A DNA stretch of 64,000 nucleotides from an uncultured Stenotrophomonas sp. (GTDB lineage: Bacteria; Pseudomonadota; Gammaproteobacteria; Xanthomonadales; Xanthomonadaceae): contig FLTS01000001.1 in NCBI GenBank assembly GCA_900078405.1, positions 3,163,727 through 3,227,726 of the forward strand. The letters are read 5' to 3'. Positions within the stretch are counted from its first letter, which is position 1. Each line of letters opens with the position of its first letter. The notes under the pieces are model-generated. The model was not told the origin of the DNA. It saw only the letters and a list, made by a program, of their open reading frames with translations, and did no database searches. Positions 44,353 through 53,666 of the stretch are shown here, in pieces. The position numbers and the translations under genes were made by a program.

Positions 44353-46647
44353 ATGAAGTCCAGTCCGCATCCATCAGGCCACCCCGGGCACAACCCGGGT
44401 CTGCTGGCGCTTGCCCGCGACGCCGCGCTGCCGGCGCTGTCCAGCGCCTTCGACAAGGCCCTGGCCGGATTCGACGACGAACTGTTCAACCGCGCAGAGA
44501 CCGCCGGCGCCTCGCAACTGGTGTTCCTCGACGGCATGCGCGAGCTGCGCCGCCGCCGTGAGGACATCGCCCTGCGCTTCGGCGCGCACCTGAAACAGGC
44601 ATGGGAATCGCTGGAAGGCGGCACGCCGCTGTCCGCCGAGCTGGTGCTGACCCAGGCCGCACAGGGCGACGGCGGGCTGAGCCTGCTGTCCGAGCACGAC
44701 CTCGAATCGCGGCTGGCGGTGCGCAATTTCGCCAGCGTGGTGCTGCGCGACTGGAAGCCGGTGCTGGCGCGGCTGGACCGCCGCCTGGCGTGGGTGGCTG
44801 GCGTGGATGAGATGGATACCAGCAGCAACCCGATCGGCCCCGAGCACATCGGCGTCGCCCTGCACGAGGCGTTCTCCACCTGCGACCTGGTGGCCGAGGT
44901 GCGGCTGGTGCTGATCAAGCTGTGCGAGCGCGAATTTGCCGCGCAGGTCGGCCGCATCTACCGCGACGTGGACGAGGGCCTGGCCGAGGCCGGGGTGATG
45001 CCGGGCATCTCCCAGCCGGGCCGTCCCGCCGCGCCGCGGGCTGCGGCCAAGGCGCGGCAGGAGCCGGAAGCGGCCGATGATTCCGGGCGGGATGATCCTC
45101 AAAGCGCACCCGCGTGGGCGCGGCGCTTCACCGAGCGCTGGGCCCGGCACCGCAGCGAACTGCAGGCCGGTGCACATGGCGGTTATGCCGCAGAGCAGGC
45201 GCCGAACGGGCAGAACATGGTGCTCGAAGCGCTGCACGAACTACTGGCGCAGACCCGCCACGTGCGCGAGGACGCCACTGCCGCCGCGCAGGTCGCGGTG
45301 GGCCAGCAGCGCCCGTTGAGCCAGCACGAGATGATGTCGGTGCTGTCGTTGCTGCAGGCCACGCCGACGGCGACACTGCGCGCGGCGGTCGGTGATGAAA
45401 CCGAATCGCTGGCGCAGCGGCTGAAGAACGAAGTGATCTCCGGCGCCACCCGCCTGGGCGTGGACCCGTCGCAGGCGCGGCTGGACCCGCAGGACGAGGA
45501 CGCCATCGACCTGGTGGGCATGCTGTTCGACGTGATGCTGGACGAACGCGAACTGGAAGGCCGCTCGCGCGAGCTGATCGGCCGCCTGGTGGTGCCGTTC
45601 GTCAAGGTCGCCATGCTCGACCGGCGCATGTTCGTGCAGAAGACCCACCCGGCGCGCAAGCTGCTCAACTCGCTGGCCGAGGCCTGCGAAGGCAATGCCG
45701 GCGAGAGCCAGGCCGAGCGCGCGCTGATGGGCAAGGTCGAGGAAATCATCGACCGGCTGATCGCCGAGTTCAACGAGAACCTGGCGATCTTCCTAACCCT
45801 GGAGGAAGAGTTCCGCGAATTCCTCGCCCAGCACCGCCGCCGCATCGAGATCGCCGAGCGCCGCGCGGCCGAAACCCAGCGCGGCCAGGAAAAACTGGAG
45901 ATGGCACGCAGCCGCGCCGCCGCCGAACTGGACAAGCGCCTGCAGGACGGCGTGCCGCTGCCGGCGGCGATCGGCGACTTCCTGCGCCAGCCGTGGAACC
46001 ATCACCTGACCCTCGGCCTGCTGCGCGAAGGTGAGGACGGCGCCTCGGTCGCCGAGGCATTGCAACTGGCCGACACGCTGCTGGAGGAAGTGGCCGAGGC
46101 GCACCGCCACATCGTCGGCAAGCCGTGGCTGCAATCCTGCCAGCCTGCGCTGCGCAAGGTGTTCGCCAGCGTCGGCCTGCATGGCGAGGGCAGCGTGGCG
46201 GCGATCGACGCGCTGCACGACACGCTGCAGGCCATCGCCGAAGCGCGCCCGGAACTGGAGCGCGCGCTGCCGGAACTGCCGCAGGTGGCGCTGCCGACGG
46301 CGCCGGTGCAGGAGTCGCCGGCGCTCGACCTCGGTGCCGAGAAGGCCGAAAGCGTGGATGTCGCCGATGCCGAGCGCTACCGCGGCATGGCCGTGGGCAC
46401 CTGGCTGGACTTCATCGACAAGGACGGCAAGGTGCAGGCCGGCAAGCTGTCGTGGGTGAGCCCGATTTCCTCGCGGCTGCTGTTCGTCAACCGCCGCGGC
46501 GTGCGTTTCTGCGTCGCCTCGCCAGAAGAGCTGGTGGTGATGGAACGGCTGGGCCGGCTGCGCCAGCACCTGGACGATGGCGCATTCGACACCGCGATGC
46601 AGGGCGTGATCGACCGCCTCGACCCGCAGCAGCCCACGCTGCACTGA
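44353..46647 (+). CDS. DUF1631 family protein
   Basis: The 764-residue protein has the DUF1631 layout: an N-terminal helical part (LALARDAALPALSSAFDKALAGFDDELFNRAE), a central stretch with an acid-rich low-complexity linker, and a long C-terminal domain ending with YRGMAVGTWLDFIDKDGKVQAGKLSWVSP, which looks like a beta-barrel (PilZ-like) fold around 680-740. No membrane segment or signal peptide is seen. The function is not known; a link with cyclic di-GMP is only suggested by the barrel. ATG 44353 has GGAG 9 bp upstream. GTG 44338 is an alternative. Confidence 0.82.
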   Translation: MKSSPHPSGHPGHNPGLLALARDAALPALSSAFDKALAGFDDELFNRAETAGASQLVFLDGMRELRRRREDIALRFGAHLKQAWESLEGGTPLSAELVLTQAAQGDGGLSLLSEHDLESRLAVRNFASVVLRDWKPVLARLDRRLAWVAGVDEMDTSSNPIGPEHIGVALHEAFSTCDLVAEVRLVLIKLCEREFAAQVGRIYRDVDEGLAEAGVMPGISQPGRPAAPRAAAKARQEPEAADDSGRDDPQSAPAWARRFTERWARHRSELQAGAHGGYAAEQAPNGQNMVLEALHELLAQTRHVREDATAAAQVAVGQQRPLSQHEMMSVLSLLQATPTATLRAAVGDETESLAQRLKNEVISGATRLGVDPSQARLDPQDEDAIDLVGMLFDVMLDERELEGRSRELIGRLVVPFVKVAMLDRRMFVQKTHPARKLLNSLAEACEGNAGESQAERALMGKVEEIIDRLIAEFNENLAIFLTLEEEFREFLAQHRRRIEIAERRAAETQRGQEKLEMARSRAAAELDKRLQDGVPLPAAIGDFLRQPWNHHLTLGLLREGEDGASVAEALQLADTLLEEVAEAHRHIVGKPWLQSCQPALRKVFASVGLHGEGSVAAIDALHDTLQAIAEARPELERALPELPQVALPTAPVQESPALDLGAEKAESVDVADAERYRGMAVGTWLDFIDKDGKVQAGKLSWVSPISSRLLFVNRRGVRFCVASPEELVVMERLGRLRQHLDDGAFDTAMQGVIDRLDPQQPTLH

Positions 46648-46668
46648 CGCGGTTTTCCACCCAATACG

Positions 46669-46690
46669 GCGGCGGGGCTTGCCCCGCCGC
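46669..46690 (+). terminator. Hairpin after the DUF1631 gene
   Basis: GCGGCGGGGC pairs perfectly with GCCCCGCCGC around TT, 21 bp beyond the stop. No T run follows, so it may be a REP-like element rather than a true terminator. Confidence 0.55.
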
Positions 46691-46804
46691 GTTCGTATCC
46701 GTGGAAACCGATCGCAGGATGTTTTCATCCGGATGCATGTGCCGCCGCGAGGCCCGGCTTTGCTACGATCCGACGCATATTCAACTGCGCATCGAGGACG
46801 GGCA

Positions 46805-47908
46805 ATGGCCGTGGATGTACTGGTGTTGAAGGAAACCGCGAGCGGCGAGCGGCGCGTGGCGGCCACGCCGGAGACGGTGAAGAAGCTGCGCGCGGCCGGT
46901 GCCGAGGTGCGGGTACAGGCCGGTGCCGGCAGCGCCGCCGGTTTCACCGACGCGGCCTATGCCGAAGCCGGTGCCCGGATCGATGACGCCACAGGCGATG
47001 CCGGACTGGTGCTGTGCGTGCAGGCGCCGGAGCCGGCACGGATAGAAGGCCTCAAGTCCGGCGCGGTGCTGGTCGGCATGTTGCACCCGCAGGCCGACGC
47101 GGCGCGCGCGGCCGCGTTGCAGGCGCGGCAACTGACCGCCTTCCCGCTGGAACGGCTGCCGCGCACCACCCGTGCGCAGGCGATGGACGTACTCAGTTCG
47201 CAGGCCGGCATGGCAGGCTACAAGGCCACGTTGATCGCCGCGCAGCTGGCACCGCGCTTCTTCCCGATGCTGACCACCGCCGCCGGCACCATCCGCCCGT
47301 CGAAGGTGCTGGTGGTCGGCGCCGGCGTGGCCGGGCTGCAGGCCATCGCCACCGCCAGGCGCCTGGGCGCGCAGGTGGAAGGCTTCGACGTGCGCCCGGA
47401 AACCCGCGAGCAGATCGAATCGCTGGGCGGCAAGTTCCTCGACCTCGGCGTCAGCGCCGCCGGCGAGGGTGGCTACGCGCGCCAGCTGACGGACGAAGAG
47501 CGCGCCGAGCAGCAGCGGCGGCTGGCCGAGCACCTCAAGGGCATCGATGTGGTGATCTGCACCGCCGCGGTGCCGGGGCGGCCCGCGCCGAAGATCGTGA
47601 CTGCGGCGATGGTGACGGGCATGAAGCCGGGCAGCGTCATCGTCGACCTGGCCGCCGAAACCGGCGGCAACTGCGAGGCGACCAGGCCTGGCGAAACCAT
47701 CGACGTCGGCGGCGTCACCGTCGCCGGCCCGCTCGACCTGGCCAGCATGGGCGCGGTGCACGCCAGCGAAATGTATGCGCGCAACGTACTCAACTTCGTC
47801 GCGCTGTTCCTGAAGGACGGCGCACTGGCCTTCGACTGGAGCGACGAACTGCTGGCGAAGACGGTGTGGCCGGAGCGGCCGGCCGCCGGGGAAATCCCGC
47901 CGGTGTGA
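46805..47908 (+). CDS. pntAA: NAD(P) transhydrogenase alpha subunit, part 1 (NAD-binding)
   Basis: The 367-residue soluble domain I of the proton-pumping transhydrogenase is related to alanine dehydrogenase. Visible are KETASGERRVAATPET at the start, VLVVGAGVAGLQAIATARRLGA as the NAD-binding motif, and IVDLAAETGGNCE. It transfers hydride between NADH and NADP+ with PntAB and PntB and helps supply NADPH. It is separated from pntAB-pntB by an oppositely oriented three-gene unit (47948-49265). Confidence 0.95.
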   Translation: MAVDVLVLKETASGERRVAATPETVKKLRAAGAEVRVQAGAGSAAGFTDAAYAEAGARIDDATGDAGLVLCVQAPEPARIEGLKSGAVLVGMLHPQADAARAAALQARQLTAFPLERLPRTTRAQAMDVLSSQAGMAGYKATLIAAQLAPRFFPMLTTAAGTIRPSKVLVVGAGVAGLQAIATARRLGAQVEGFDVRPETREQIESLGGKFLDLGVSAAGEGGYARQLTDEERAEQQRRLAEHLKGIDVVICTAAVPGRPAPKIVTAAMVTGMKPGSVIVDLAAETGGNCEATRPGETIDVGGVTVAGPLDLASMGAVHASEMYARNVLNFVALFLKDGALAFDWSDELLAKTVWPERPAAGEIPPV

Positions 47909-47947
47909 CCCGGCAGGCAGGCCGGAGGCATGGCCCCGGCCTGCGGC

Positions 47948-48367
47948 TTACCTGCGTTCCTGCGCCGGTGGCGGGTTGGCTTCCACCCACTGCCGGCGCT
48001 GCTCGGGCGTCATCTTCCGCCACTGCTCGCGCAGCTGTTCGCGCTGTGCCTTGTCCATGCCGCGCATCTTCCCGAACAGGGCGCGGGCCTCGCGCTGCTG
48101 CTGCGGGGACATGCTTTCGAAGCGGCGCATGCCGCGCCGTGCCTGTTCGTGCTGTTCCGGCGTCATCTGCTGCCAGCTGCGGGCATGCTGGTACATGTGC
48201 CGGCGGCGCTCGGGCGGGGCGTTGTTCCAGCGTTCGCGGACGGGGGCGATCAGGGTCTCGCGCTGGGCCGGGGTGAGCTGGTCCCATTCGGGCAATGCCT
48301 GCTGCGCGGCGACGGGGGCGGCGCAGGCGAGCAGCAGGGGCAGCAGGAAAGACAGGCGGATGTTCAT
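47948..48367 (-). CDS. DUF3106 family exported protein
   Basis: The 139-residue protein starts with a signal peptide (MNIRLSFLLPLLLACAAPVAAQ) and consists of repeated short helices of the pattern WxxMTPEQxxxxRxxM, rich in Gln, Glu and Arg, as in the DUF3106 family. It probably acts in the periplasm. It is the third gene of the ECF sigma unit, so its amount may depend on that sigma factor. Function unknown; a Spy/CpxP-like chaperone is one possibility from the LTPxQ-type motifs. Confidence 0.85.
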   Translation of the reverse strand: MNIRLSFLLPLLLACAAPVAAQQALPEWDQLTPAQRETLIAPVRERWNNAPPERRRHMYQHARSWQQMTPEQHEQARRGMRRFESMSPQQQREARALFGKMRGMDKAQREQLREQWRKMTPEQRRQWVEANPPPAQERR

Positions 48368-48372
48368 CGTTC

Positions 48373-48729
48373 TCACTCCATCGCCAGTGCGTCCGAACCC
48401 AGCCACAGGTACAGCTCGGGGCTTTCGTCGAACAGCAGGGAAGCGTCGTCGTCGGTGGCGCCGGCTGCGGCCGCGATGTCGGCAGCCGTGGGTGTGGGCG
48501 TCGTGGGGAATTGCAGCGCCACGGTGACCGCAAGCACCGCCGAGCAGACGCTGGCCAGCCACCAGCCGCGGCGGCGCCACGGCGAAGGTGTGCCGTTGGC
48601 CGCGGCCTGCTGCCGCGCCTGCCGCAGCCGCGCCAGCGTGGCCGGCGAGAGCGCGGCTTCGGCCTGCCGTTGCAGGTGCCGTGCCGAGTGGTCGAAGTCG
48701 TCGTGCTTGGTTGTGGGCAGGCGGTTCAC
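48373..48729 (-). CDS. DUF3619 family membrane protein, likely anti-sigma factor
   Basis: The 118-residue protein has a basic, soluble N-terminal half (ARHLQRQAEAALSPATLARLRQARQ), one membrane helix (about 55-71), and a short acidic tail outside. It matches DUF3619, which is regularly found next to ECF sigma genes, as here (overlap GTGA). A role in holding the sigma factor inactive at the membrane is inferred. GTG 48729 is the start. Confidence 0.8.
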   Translation of the reverse strand: MNRLPTTKHDDFDHSARHLQRQAEAALSPATLARLRQARQQAAANGTPSPWRRRGWWLASVCSAVLAVTVALQFPTTPTPTAADIAAAAGATDDDASLLFDESPELYLWLGSDALAME

Positions 48730-49265
48730 CGCGTGGCCTCCAGTTGTTTCTGCAATGCGTCGCGGGCACGCGACAGGTGGGTTTTCACCGAGCCTTCCGA
48801 GCAGCCCATCGCCCGGGCGGTGGTCGCCACGTCCAGTTCCTGCAACACGCGCAGGCCGAACGCCTCGCGCTGGCGCGCGGGAAGCTGGCGCAGCGCCTGC
48901 ACCAGCCGTGCGTAGTCCTCGCGCTGCTCGTGCGTTTGCGCCGGGCCCGGGGTTTCGTCGGCCCAGTCGATCGGGCCGTCCTCGTCCTGCGCCGGCGCCC
49001 AGAACTTCAGGCGGAAGCTGCGGCGGCGCTGGATGTCGATGATGCGCCGGCGCAGGATGCTCCAGAACAGCGGCGTCCATTCTTCGGCCGGCTGGTCGCG
49101 GTAACCGAGCATGCGTTCCATCGCGTCCTGCACCGCGTCCAGCGCATCGTCGCGCTGGCGCAGACCGGCTTCGGCGAAGCGGAACGCGCGCGGGCCGATG
49201 CCGGCCAGGAAGGCATCGAGCGAGGCGGGCGCGGCGGTCGGCAGGGGCGGGCTGGTCACCAGCAC
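48726..49265 (-). CDS. ECF-type RNA polymerase sigma factor
   Basis: The 179-residue protein has sigma region 2 (AFRFAEAGLRQRDDALDAVQDAMERML) and region 4 (LPARQREAFGLRVLQELDVATTARAMGCSEGSVKTHLSRAR), with no regions 1 and 3, as in ECF sigmas. It starts the sigma-DUF3619-DUF3106 unit. The GTG at 49265 or 49259 are both possible; no good ribosome site is seen. The regulon is unknown. Confidence 0.88.
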   Translation of the reverse strand: MLVTSPPLPTAAPASLDAFLAGIGPRAFRFAEAGLRQRDDALDAVQDAMERMLGYRDQPAEEWTPLFWSILRRRIIDIQRRRSFRLKFWAPAQDEDGPIDWADETPGPAQTHEQREDYARLVQALRQLPARQREAFGLRVLQELDVATTARAMGCSEGSVKTHLSRARDALQKQLEATR

Positions 49266-49402
49266 AGGGTAGTGGCTCGCAAGGGGGCTGACAGTTGATA
49301 ACGCACGGGCGCGGAAACGGTTGACATCGCAACCGTCGCGCCGGCTTCGCCACCGTGGTTATCATGCCGGACAGACGGCTTCACGCCTTGGAGAAAGCGG
49401 CA

Positions 49403-49711
49403 ATGAGCGACGGGTTCGTGGCGTTGTACATCTTCATGCTGGCGGCGATTGCCGGCCACGTGATCATTTCGCGGGTGCCGGTGATCCTGCATACCCCATT
49501 GATGTCCGGTTCCAACTTCATCCACGGCATCGTGCTGATCGGCGCGATGGTGGTGCTGGGCCATGCCGACACCACGCTGGAGAAGGCCATCGGCTTCATC
49601 GCCGTGGCACTCGGCGCGGGCAACGCGGCCGGCGGCTACGTGGTCACCGAGCGCATGCTGGAGATGTTCAAGTCCAGCAGGAAGCCGGCCAAGGCGGAGG
49701 ACAAGGCTTGA
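49403..49711 (+). CDS. pntAB: NAD(P) transhydrogenase alpha subunit, part 2 (membrane)
   Basis: The 102-residue protein forms three membrane helices (VALYIFMLAAIAGHVIISRVP, then two more) of transhydrogenase domain II. GGAGAAAG (49390-49397) precedes ATG 49403. Its TGA overlaps the pntB start (TTGA). As pntAA lies 1.5 kb upstream behind an opposed unit, this pair must have its own promoter in 49266-49402. Confidence 0.92.
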   Translation: MSDGFVALYIFMLAAIAGHVIISRVPVILHTPLMSGSNFIHGIVLIGAMVVLGHADTTLEKAIGFIAVALGAGNAAGGYVVTERMLEMFKSSRKPAKAEDKA

Positions 49712-51162
49712 ACGTGACCACCGCGCAACTGCTTTCGTGGCTGGTGGGCGCCAGTTATCTGGTCGCCGCCACGCTGTTCCTGCTGGGGCTGCAGCGCATG
49801 GCCTCGCCGACGACCGCGCGCAGCGGCATCCGCTGGGCCGGGCTGGGCATGCTGATCGCCACCGTCGCCACGTTCTTCCTGCCGGGGCTGCACAACATCG
49901 CGCTGATCCTGGTGGCACTGGTGCTGGGCACCGGGCTGGCGTGGGTGTCGGCGAAGAAGGTCGCCATCACCGACATGCCGCAGATGGTCGCCCTCTACAA
50001 CGGCATGGGCGGCGGCTCGGCCGCGGCAATCGGCGCGGTGGAACTGCTGCGCTTTTCCGCGCTGGCCAACCGCGACACCAGCCACTGGAGCGCGCAGGCC
50101 ATCGCCGATCTCGCCGCGCGGCAGCCGTCGGCGACGGTGCTGGCATTGGCGGTCATTGGTTCGGCGATCGGCGCGGTGTCGTTGTCCGGTTCGATCATCG
50201 CCTGGGCCAAGCTCGACGGGCGGCTGGACAAGCGGGTCACCTTCCCCGGCCAGCAGGTGTTCAACCTGCTGGTGGCGGTGGCGATGGTGGCGCTGGGCGT
50301 GTGGGCCGCCGTCACCTTGCAGCCGGTGGCGATCATCGGCTTCTTCGTCGTCGCGCTGGCGCTGGGCGTGCTGATGACGCTGCCGATCGGCGGCGCCGAC
50401 ATGCCGGTGGTGATCTCGCTGTACAACGCGTTCACCGGCCTGGCGGTGTCGTTCGAAGGTTACGTGCTCGACAACGAGGCGTTGATCATCGCCGGCATGA
50501 TGGTCGGTGCCGCCGGCATCCTGCTGACGCGCTTGATGGCCAAGGCGATGAACCGGCCGATCAGCGGCGTGCTGTTCTCCAACTTCGGCGGTGGCGGGCA
50601 GGGCGCGGAGATCAGCGGCAGCCAGAAGCCGATCGAGGCCGCCGACGTGGCGGCGATGATGGCCTTCGCCGAGCGCGTGGTGATCGTGCCCGGCTACGGC
50701 CTGGCGGTGGCGCAGGCCCAGCACAAGATATGGGAACTGGCGCAGCGGCTGATCGAGCGCGGGGTCAAGGTGAAGTTCGCGATCCACCCTGTCGCCGGGC
50801 GCATGCCCGGGCACATGAACGTGCTGCTGGCCGAGGCTGGCGTGCCCTACGACCTGATCGCCGACATGGACGACATCAACCCCGAGTTCGCCACCACCGA
50901 TGTGTCGCTGGTGATCGGCGCCAACGACGTGGTGAACCCGGTGGCCAAGACCGACCCGTCCAGCCCGATCTACGGCATGCCGATCCTGGACGTGGTGGAC
51001 TCGAAGAACACCATCGTCATCAAGCGCGGCAAGGGCACCGGCTTCGCCGGTATCGAGAACGCACTGTTCTATTCGGACAACACCCGCATGCTGTACGGCG
51101 ATGGTGCGGAAATGGCCAGCGCGCTGGTCAGCGAACTGAAAGCGCTGGACGGCGGGCATTGA
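49708..51162 (+). CDS. pntB: NAD(P) transhydrogenase beta subunit
   Basis: The 484-residue protein carries the remaining membrane helices (about 1-270) and the NADP-binding domain III (VIVPGYGLAVAQAQHKIWELA, GRMPGHMNVLLAEA, and the end motif KRGKGTGFAGIENALF). It couples NADPH formation to proton flow across the inner membrane. TTG 49708 is supported by GGAGG (49696-49700) at 7 bp and the overlap with pntAB; GTG 49714 is the alternative. Confidence 0.95.
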   Translation: MNVTTAQLLSWLVGASYLVAATLFLLGLQRMASPTTARSGIRWAGLGMLIATVATFFLPGLHNIALILVALVLGTGLAWVSAKKVAITDMPQMVALYNGMGGGSAAAIGAVELLRFSALANRDTSHWSAQAIADLAARQPSATVLALAVIGSAIGAVSLSGSIIAWAKLDGRLDKRVTFPGQQVFNLLVAVAMVALGVWAAVTLQPVAIIGFFVVALALGVLMTLPIGGADMPVVISLYNAFTGLAVSFEGYVLDNEALIIAGMMVGAAGILLTRLMAKAMNRPISGVLFSNFGGGGQGAEISGSQKPIEAADVAAMMAFAERVVIVPGYGLAVAQAQHKIWELAQRLIERGVKVKFAIHPVAGRMPGHMNVLLAEAGVPYDLIADMDDINPEFATTDVSLVIGANDVVNPVAKTDPSSPIYGMPILDVVDSKNTIVIKRGKGTGFAGIENALFYSDNTRMLYGDGAEMASALVSELKALDGGH

Positions 51163-51320
51163 GGTAGTGCCGGCCGCTGGCCGGTACCTGCACGAGGTTT
51201 GCGCAGGTGCCGGGCTTGCACGACACGGGGCTTGATCGGGAAGGCTTGCGTGCGGGGGCGAGCCCCCGCATCTGCGAAATGTCATGCATGCGAGGTTTTG
51301 CCGGCCAACGGCCGGTAGTG
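51163..51320. repeat. REP palindromes after pntB
   Basis: Copies include GGTAGTGCCGGCCGCTGGCC at 51163 and the inverted GCCGGCCAACGGCCGGTAGTG at 51300-51320, with a GCGGGGGCGAGCCCCCGC hairpin between at about 51251-51270. They separate pntB from the convergent membrane protein gene. Confidence 0.75.
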
Positions 51321-51355
51321 TCGGATGCGTTCACGGGGACACGCCGTCCAGCGTG

Positions 51356-51781
51356 TCAGCGCGCCAGCCACCATGCGAGCAGCAGGCCGGCCAGCAGCCA
51401 CAATGCCCCACCCACGCCATTGCCCAGCCCGATCAAGGTCCAGGCCAGGTGTGGGCCCAGGCGCAGCGCCGATTCCCACGGCGTCAGCCCCATCGGCCCG
51501 CCGATCCAGGCTGCGGCGATGCCCCAGTTGGCGGCCAGCGCGATCAATGCGGTCGCCAGCAGCGCGACGGCCACGCGCAGCCTGCCGCCGCGCAGCGTGC
51601 CCAGGCGCAGCATCCACGCCGCTTCCAGCGCGGCGATGATTGCCATCCAGCCCGCGTGGGTGCCTGTGGCCAGGGCAGCCAGCAGCCAGGCGATGGCAAC
51701 GGTGAGGCTTCCCAGCAGCAACAGCGGCGGCCAGAGCCAGTGCTGGGTGCGGCCGGCCGGCGGCGTGGAAAGAGGGGCCAT
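51356..51781 (-). CDS. Uncharacterised four-helix membrane protein
   Basis: The 141-residue protein has four predicted membrane segments (LLLLGSLTVAIAWLLAALA; AWMLRL..; VAVALLATALIALAANWGIAAAW; LIGLGNGVGGALWLLAGLLLAWWL). No family is recognised. A longer frame reaches 51889, but ATG 51781 (MAPLSTPPAGR) is the best start. It is divergent from sufT. Confidence 0.65.
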   Translation of the reverse strand: MAPLSTPPAGRTQHWLWPPLLLLGSLTVAIAWLLAALATGTHAGWMAIIAALEAAWMLRLGTLRGGRLRVAVALLATALIALAANWGIAAAWIGGPMGLTPWESALRLGPHLAWTLIGLGNGVGGALWLLAGLLLAWWLAR

Positions 51782-51887
51782 GAGCGTTCCGCGAAAGGGC
51801 GTGCAGCATAGCGTTTCGGCGCCAAGGGCGCCCAGTCGGATAAAATGGAGCCCTTGCCGGTCGTTCCGGCGCCCCATATCGCACGCC

Positions 51888-52439
51888 ATGTACTCCCGCA
51901 GCAGCGAACCCGTCCACTTCGAACGCGATTGCCCGGCCGTGATGGTGCCGCAGGGCGACAGCGTGACCCTCCCCGCCGGCAGCTACGGTTACATCACCCA
52001 GGCGCTGGGCGGCAGCTATACGGTGTTCGTCGAGGGCAACCTGTTCCGCATCGCCGGCAAGGACGGCGATGCCATCGGCAAGGAGGTGACGGGGGGGCTC
52101 GACCTGCCCGAGGACGCCGGCGACGAGGACGTTGAAAAACTGGTCTGGCAGCAACTGCGGACCTGCTTCGATCCGGAGATCCCGTTCAACATCGTCGACC
52201 TCGGGTTGATCTACGAAGTCGACATCAAGCACTTGGACGATGGCCAGCGCGAGGTGGACGTCAAGATGACGCTGACCGCGGCCGGTTGCGGCATGGGCGA
52301 GATCCTGGTCGACGACGTGCGCAGCAAGCTGGAGATGATCCCGACCGTGGCCCAGGCCGATGTCGATCTGGTGTTCGACCCGCCGTGGGGCAAGCACATG
52401 ATGTCCGAGGCGGCGCGGCTCGAAACCGGCATGCTGTAA
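51888..52439 (+). CDS. sufT: Iron-sulfur assembly protein SufT (MIP18/DUF59)
   Basis: The 183-residue protein has an N-terminal extension with GDSVTLPAGSYGYITQALGG and a DUF59/MIP18 domain (FDPEIPFNIVDLGLIYEV, TAAGCGMGEILVDDV, FDPPWGKHMMSEAA). SufT helps mature Fe-S proteins under high demand. Its genome neighbour ilvE is not part of the Suf system. ATG 51888 gives the family start MYSRSSEPVHFERDCPA. Confidence 0.92.
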   Translation: MYSRSSEPVHFERDCPAVMVPQGDSVTLPAGSYGYITQALGGSYTVFVEGNLFRIAGKDGDAIGKEVTGGLDLPEDAGDEDVEKLVWQQLRTCFDPEIPFNIVDLGLIYEVDIKHLDDGQREVDVKMTLTAAGCGMGEILVDDVRSKLEMIPTVAQADVDLVFDPPWGKHMMSEAARLETGML

Positions 52440-52502
52440 GGTCCCAACTGGCCGGTTTGCATGCAGGCCGGCTTCAAACCCGCAATCTGGAAGGAATTAC
52501 CG

Positions 52503-53600
52503 GTGTCCCAGTCCCTGAGTTTCCACGTCACCCGTTCGGACCACCCGCGCAGCGCGGAAGAGCGCACCAAGGTCCTGGAAAAGCCGGGCTTCGGCCTGCA
52601 CTTCACCGACCACATGGTGGCCGTGCGCTGGGACAAGGACACCGGCTGGCATGACGCCGAAGTGATGCCCTACGGCCCGATCGCGCTGGACCCGGCCGCG
52701 GCGGTGCTGCACTACGGGCAGGAAATCTTCGAGGGCATCAAGGCCTACCGCCATGCCGACGGCTCGGTGTGGACCTTCCGCCCGGAAGCCAACGGCCGCC
52801 GCCTGCAGCGCTCGGCCGCGCGGCTGGCGCTGCCGGAACTGCCGGTGGAAATCTTCGTCGAGTCGCTGAAGCAACTGGTTGCGCTGGACAAGGACTGGGT
52901 GTCCGATGCCGACGAGGCGAGCCTGTACTTCCGTCCGTTCATGATCGGCGACGAGGCCTTCCTCGGGGTGCGCGGCGCGCACAAGGCCAGCTACTACGTG
53001 ATCGCCAGCCCGGCCGGCCCGTACTTCGCCAAGGGCGTGGCGCCGGTGGCGATCTGGTTGTCCACCGACTACGCGCGTGCGGCCAAGGGCGGTACCGGCG
53101 CGGCCAAGTGCGGCGGCAACTACGCCGCGTCCCTGCTGCCGCAGCAGCAGGCGCAGGCGCAGGGCTGCTCGCAGGTGCTGTTCCTCGACCCGGTGGAGGG
53201 CAAGTACCTCGAAGAACTGGGCGGCATGAACGTGTTCCTGGTCTACGGCAAGGACAACAAGCTGGTCACCCCGGCGCTGTCGGGCAGCATCCTCGAAGGC
53301 ATCACCCGCGCATCCATCCTGCAGCTGGCGCGCGACCGCGGCATGACCGTGGAAGAGCGCAAGGTGACGATCGACGAGTGGAAGCAGGGCGTGGCCTCGG
53401 GCGAGATCACCGAAGTGTTCGCCTGCGGCACCGCCGCGGTCATCACTCCGATCGGCCAGCTCAAAGGTGAGGGTTTCTCGGTCGGTGATCTGGATGTCCC
53501 GGCCGGCGAGGTGACGATGTCGTTGCGCAAGGAGCTGACCGACATCCAGTACGGTCGCCTGCCGGACCGCCACGGCTGGCTGGTGCGGCTGGACGGCTGA
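52503..53600 (+). CDS. ilvE: Branched-chain amino acid aminotransferase
   Basis: The 365-residue fold-type IV PLP enzyme has K202 (AAKCGGNYAAS) as PLP lysine and the family motifs YGQEIFEGIKAYR and LDPVEGKYLEELGGMNVF. It makes and breaks down valine, leucine and isoleucine. GTG 52503 follows GGAAGGAAT; the frame to 52461 adds residues not found in the family. A terminator and a GTAG repeat follow. Confidence 0.95.
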   Translation: MSQSLSFHVTRSDHPRSAEERTKVLEKPGFGLHFTDHMVAVRWDKDTGWHDAEVMPYGPIALDPAAAVLHYGQEIFEGIKAYRHADGSVWTFRPEANGRRLQRSAARLALPELPVEIFVESLKQLVALDKDWVSDADEASLYFRPFMIGDEAFLGVRGAHKASYYVIASPAGPYFAKGVAPVAIWLSTDYARAAKGGTGAAKCGGNYAASLLPQQQAQAQGCSQVLFLDPVEGKYLEELGGMNVFLVYGKDNKLVTPALSGSILEGITRASILQLARDRGMTVEERKVTIDEWKQGVASGEITEVFACGTAAVITPIGQLKGEGFSVGDLDVPAGEVTMSLRKELTDIQYGRLPDRHGWLVRLDG

Positions 53601-53623
53601 ACCCGGCACCATCGACCTGTACG

Positions 53624-53650
53624 AGAAGCCCCGCATGATGCGGGGCTTCT
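53624..53650 (+). terminator. Intrinsic terminator of ilvE
   Basis: AGAAGCCCCGCA pairs perfectly with TGCGGGGCTTCT around TGA, and a T/C-rich GCTTTC follows. It lies 23 bp after the stop codon. Confidence 0.85.
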
Positions 53651-53666
53651 GCTTTCTGCAGGAACT

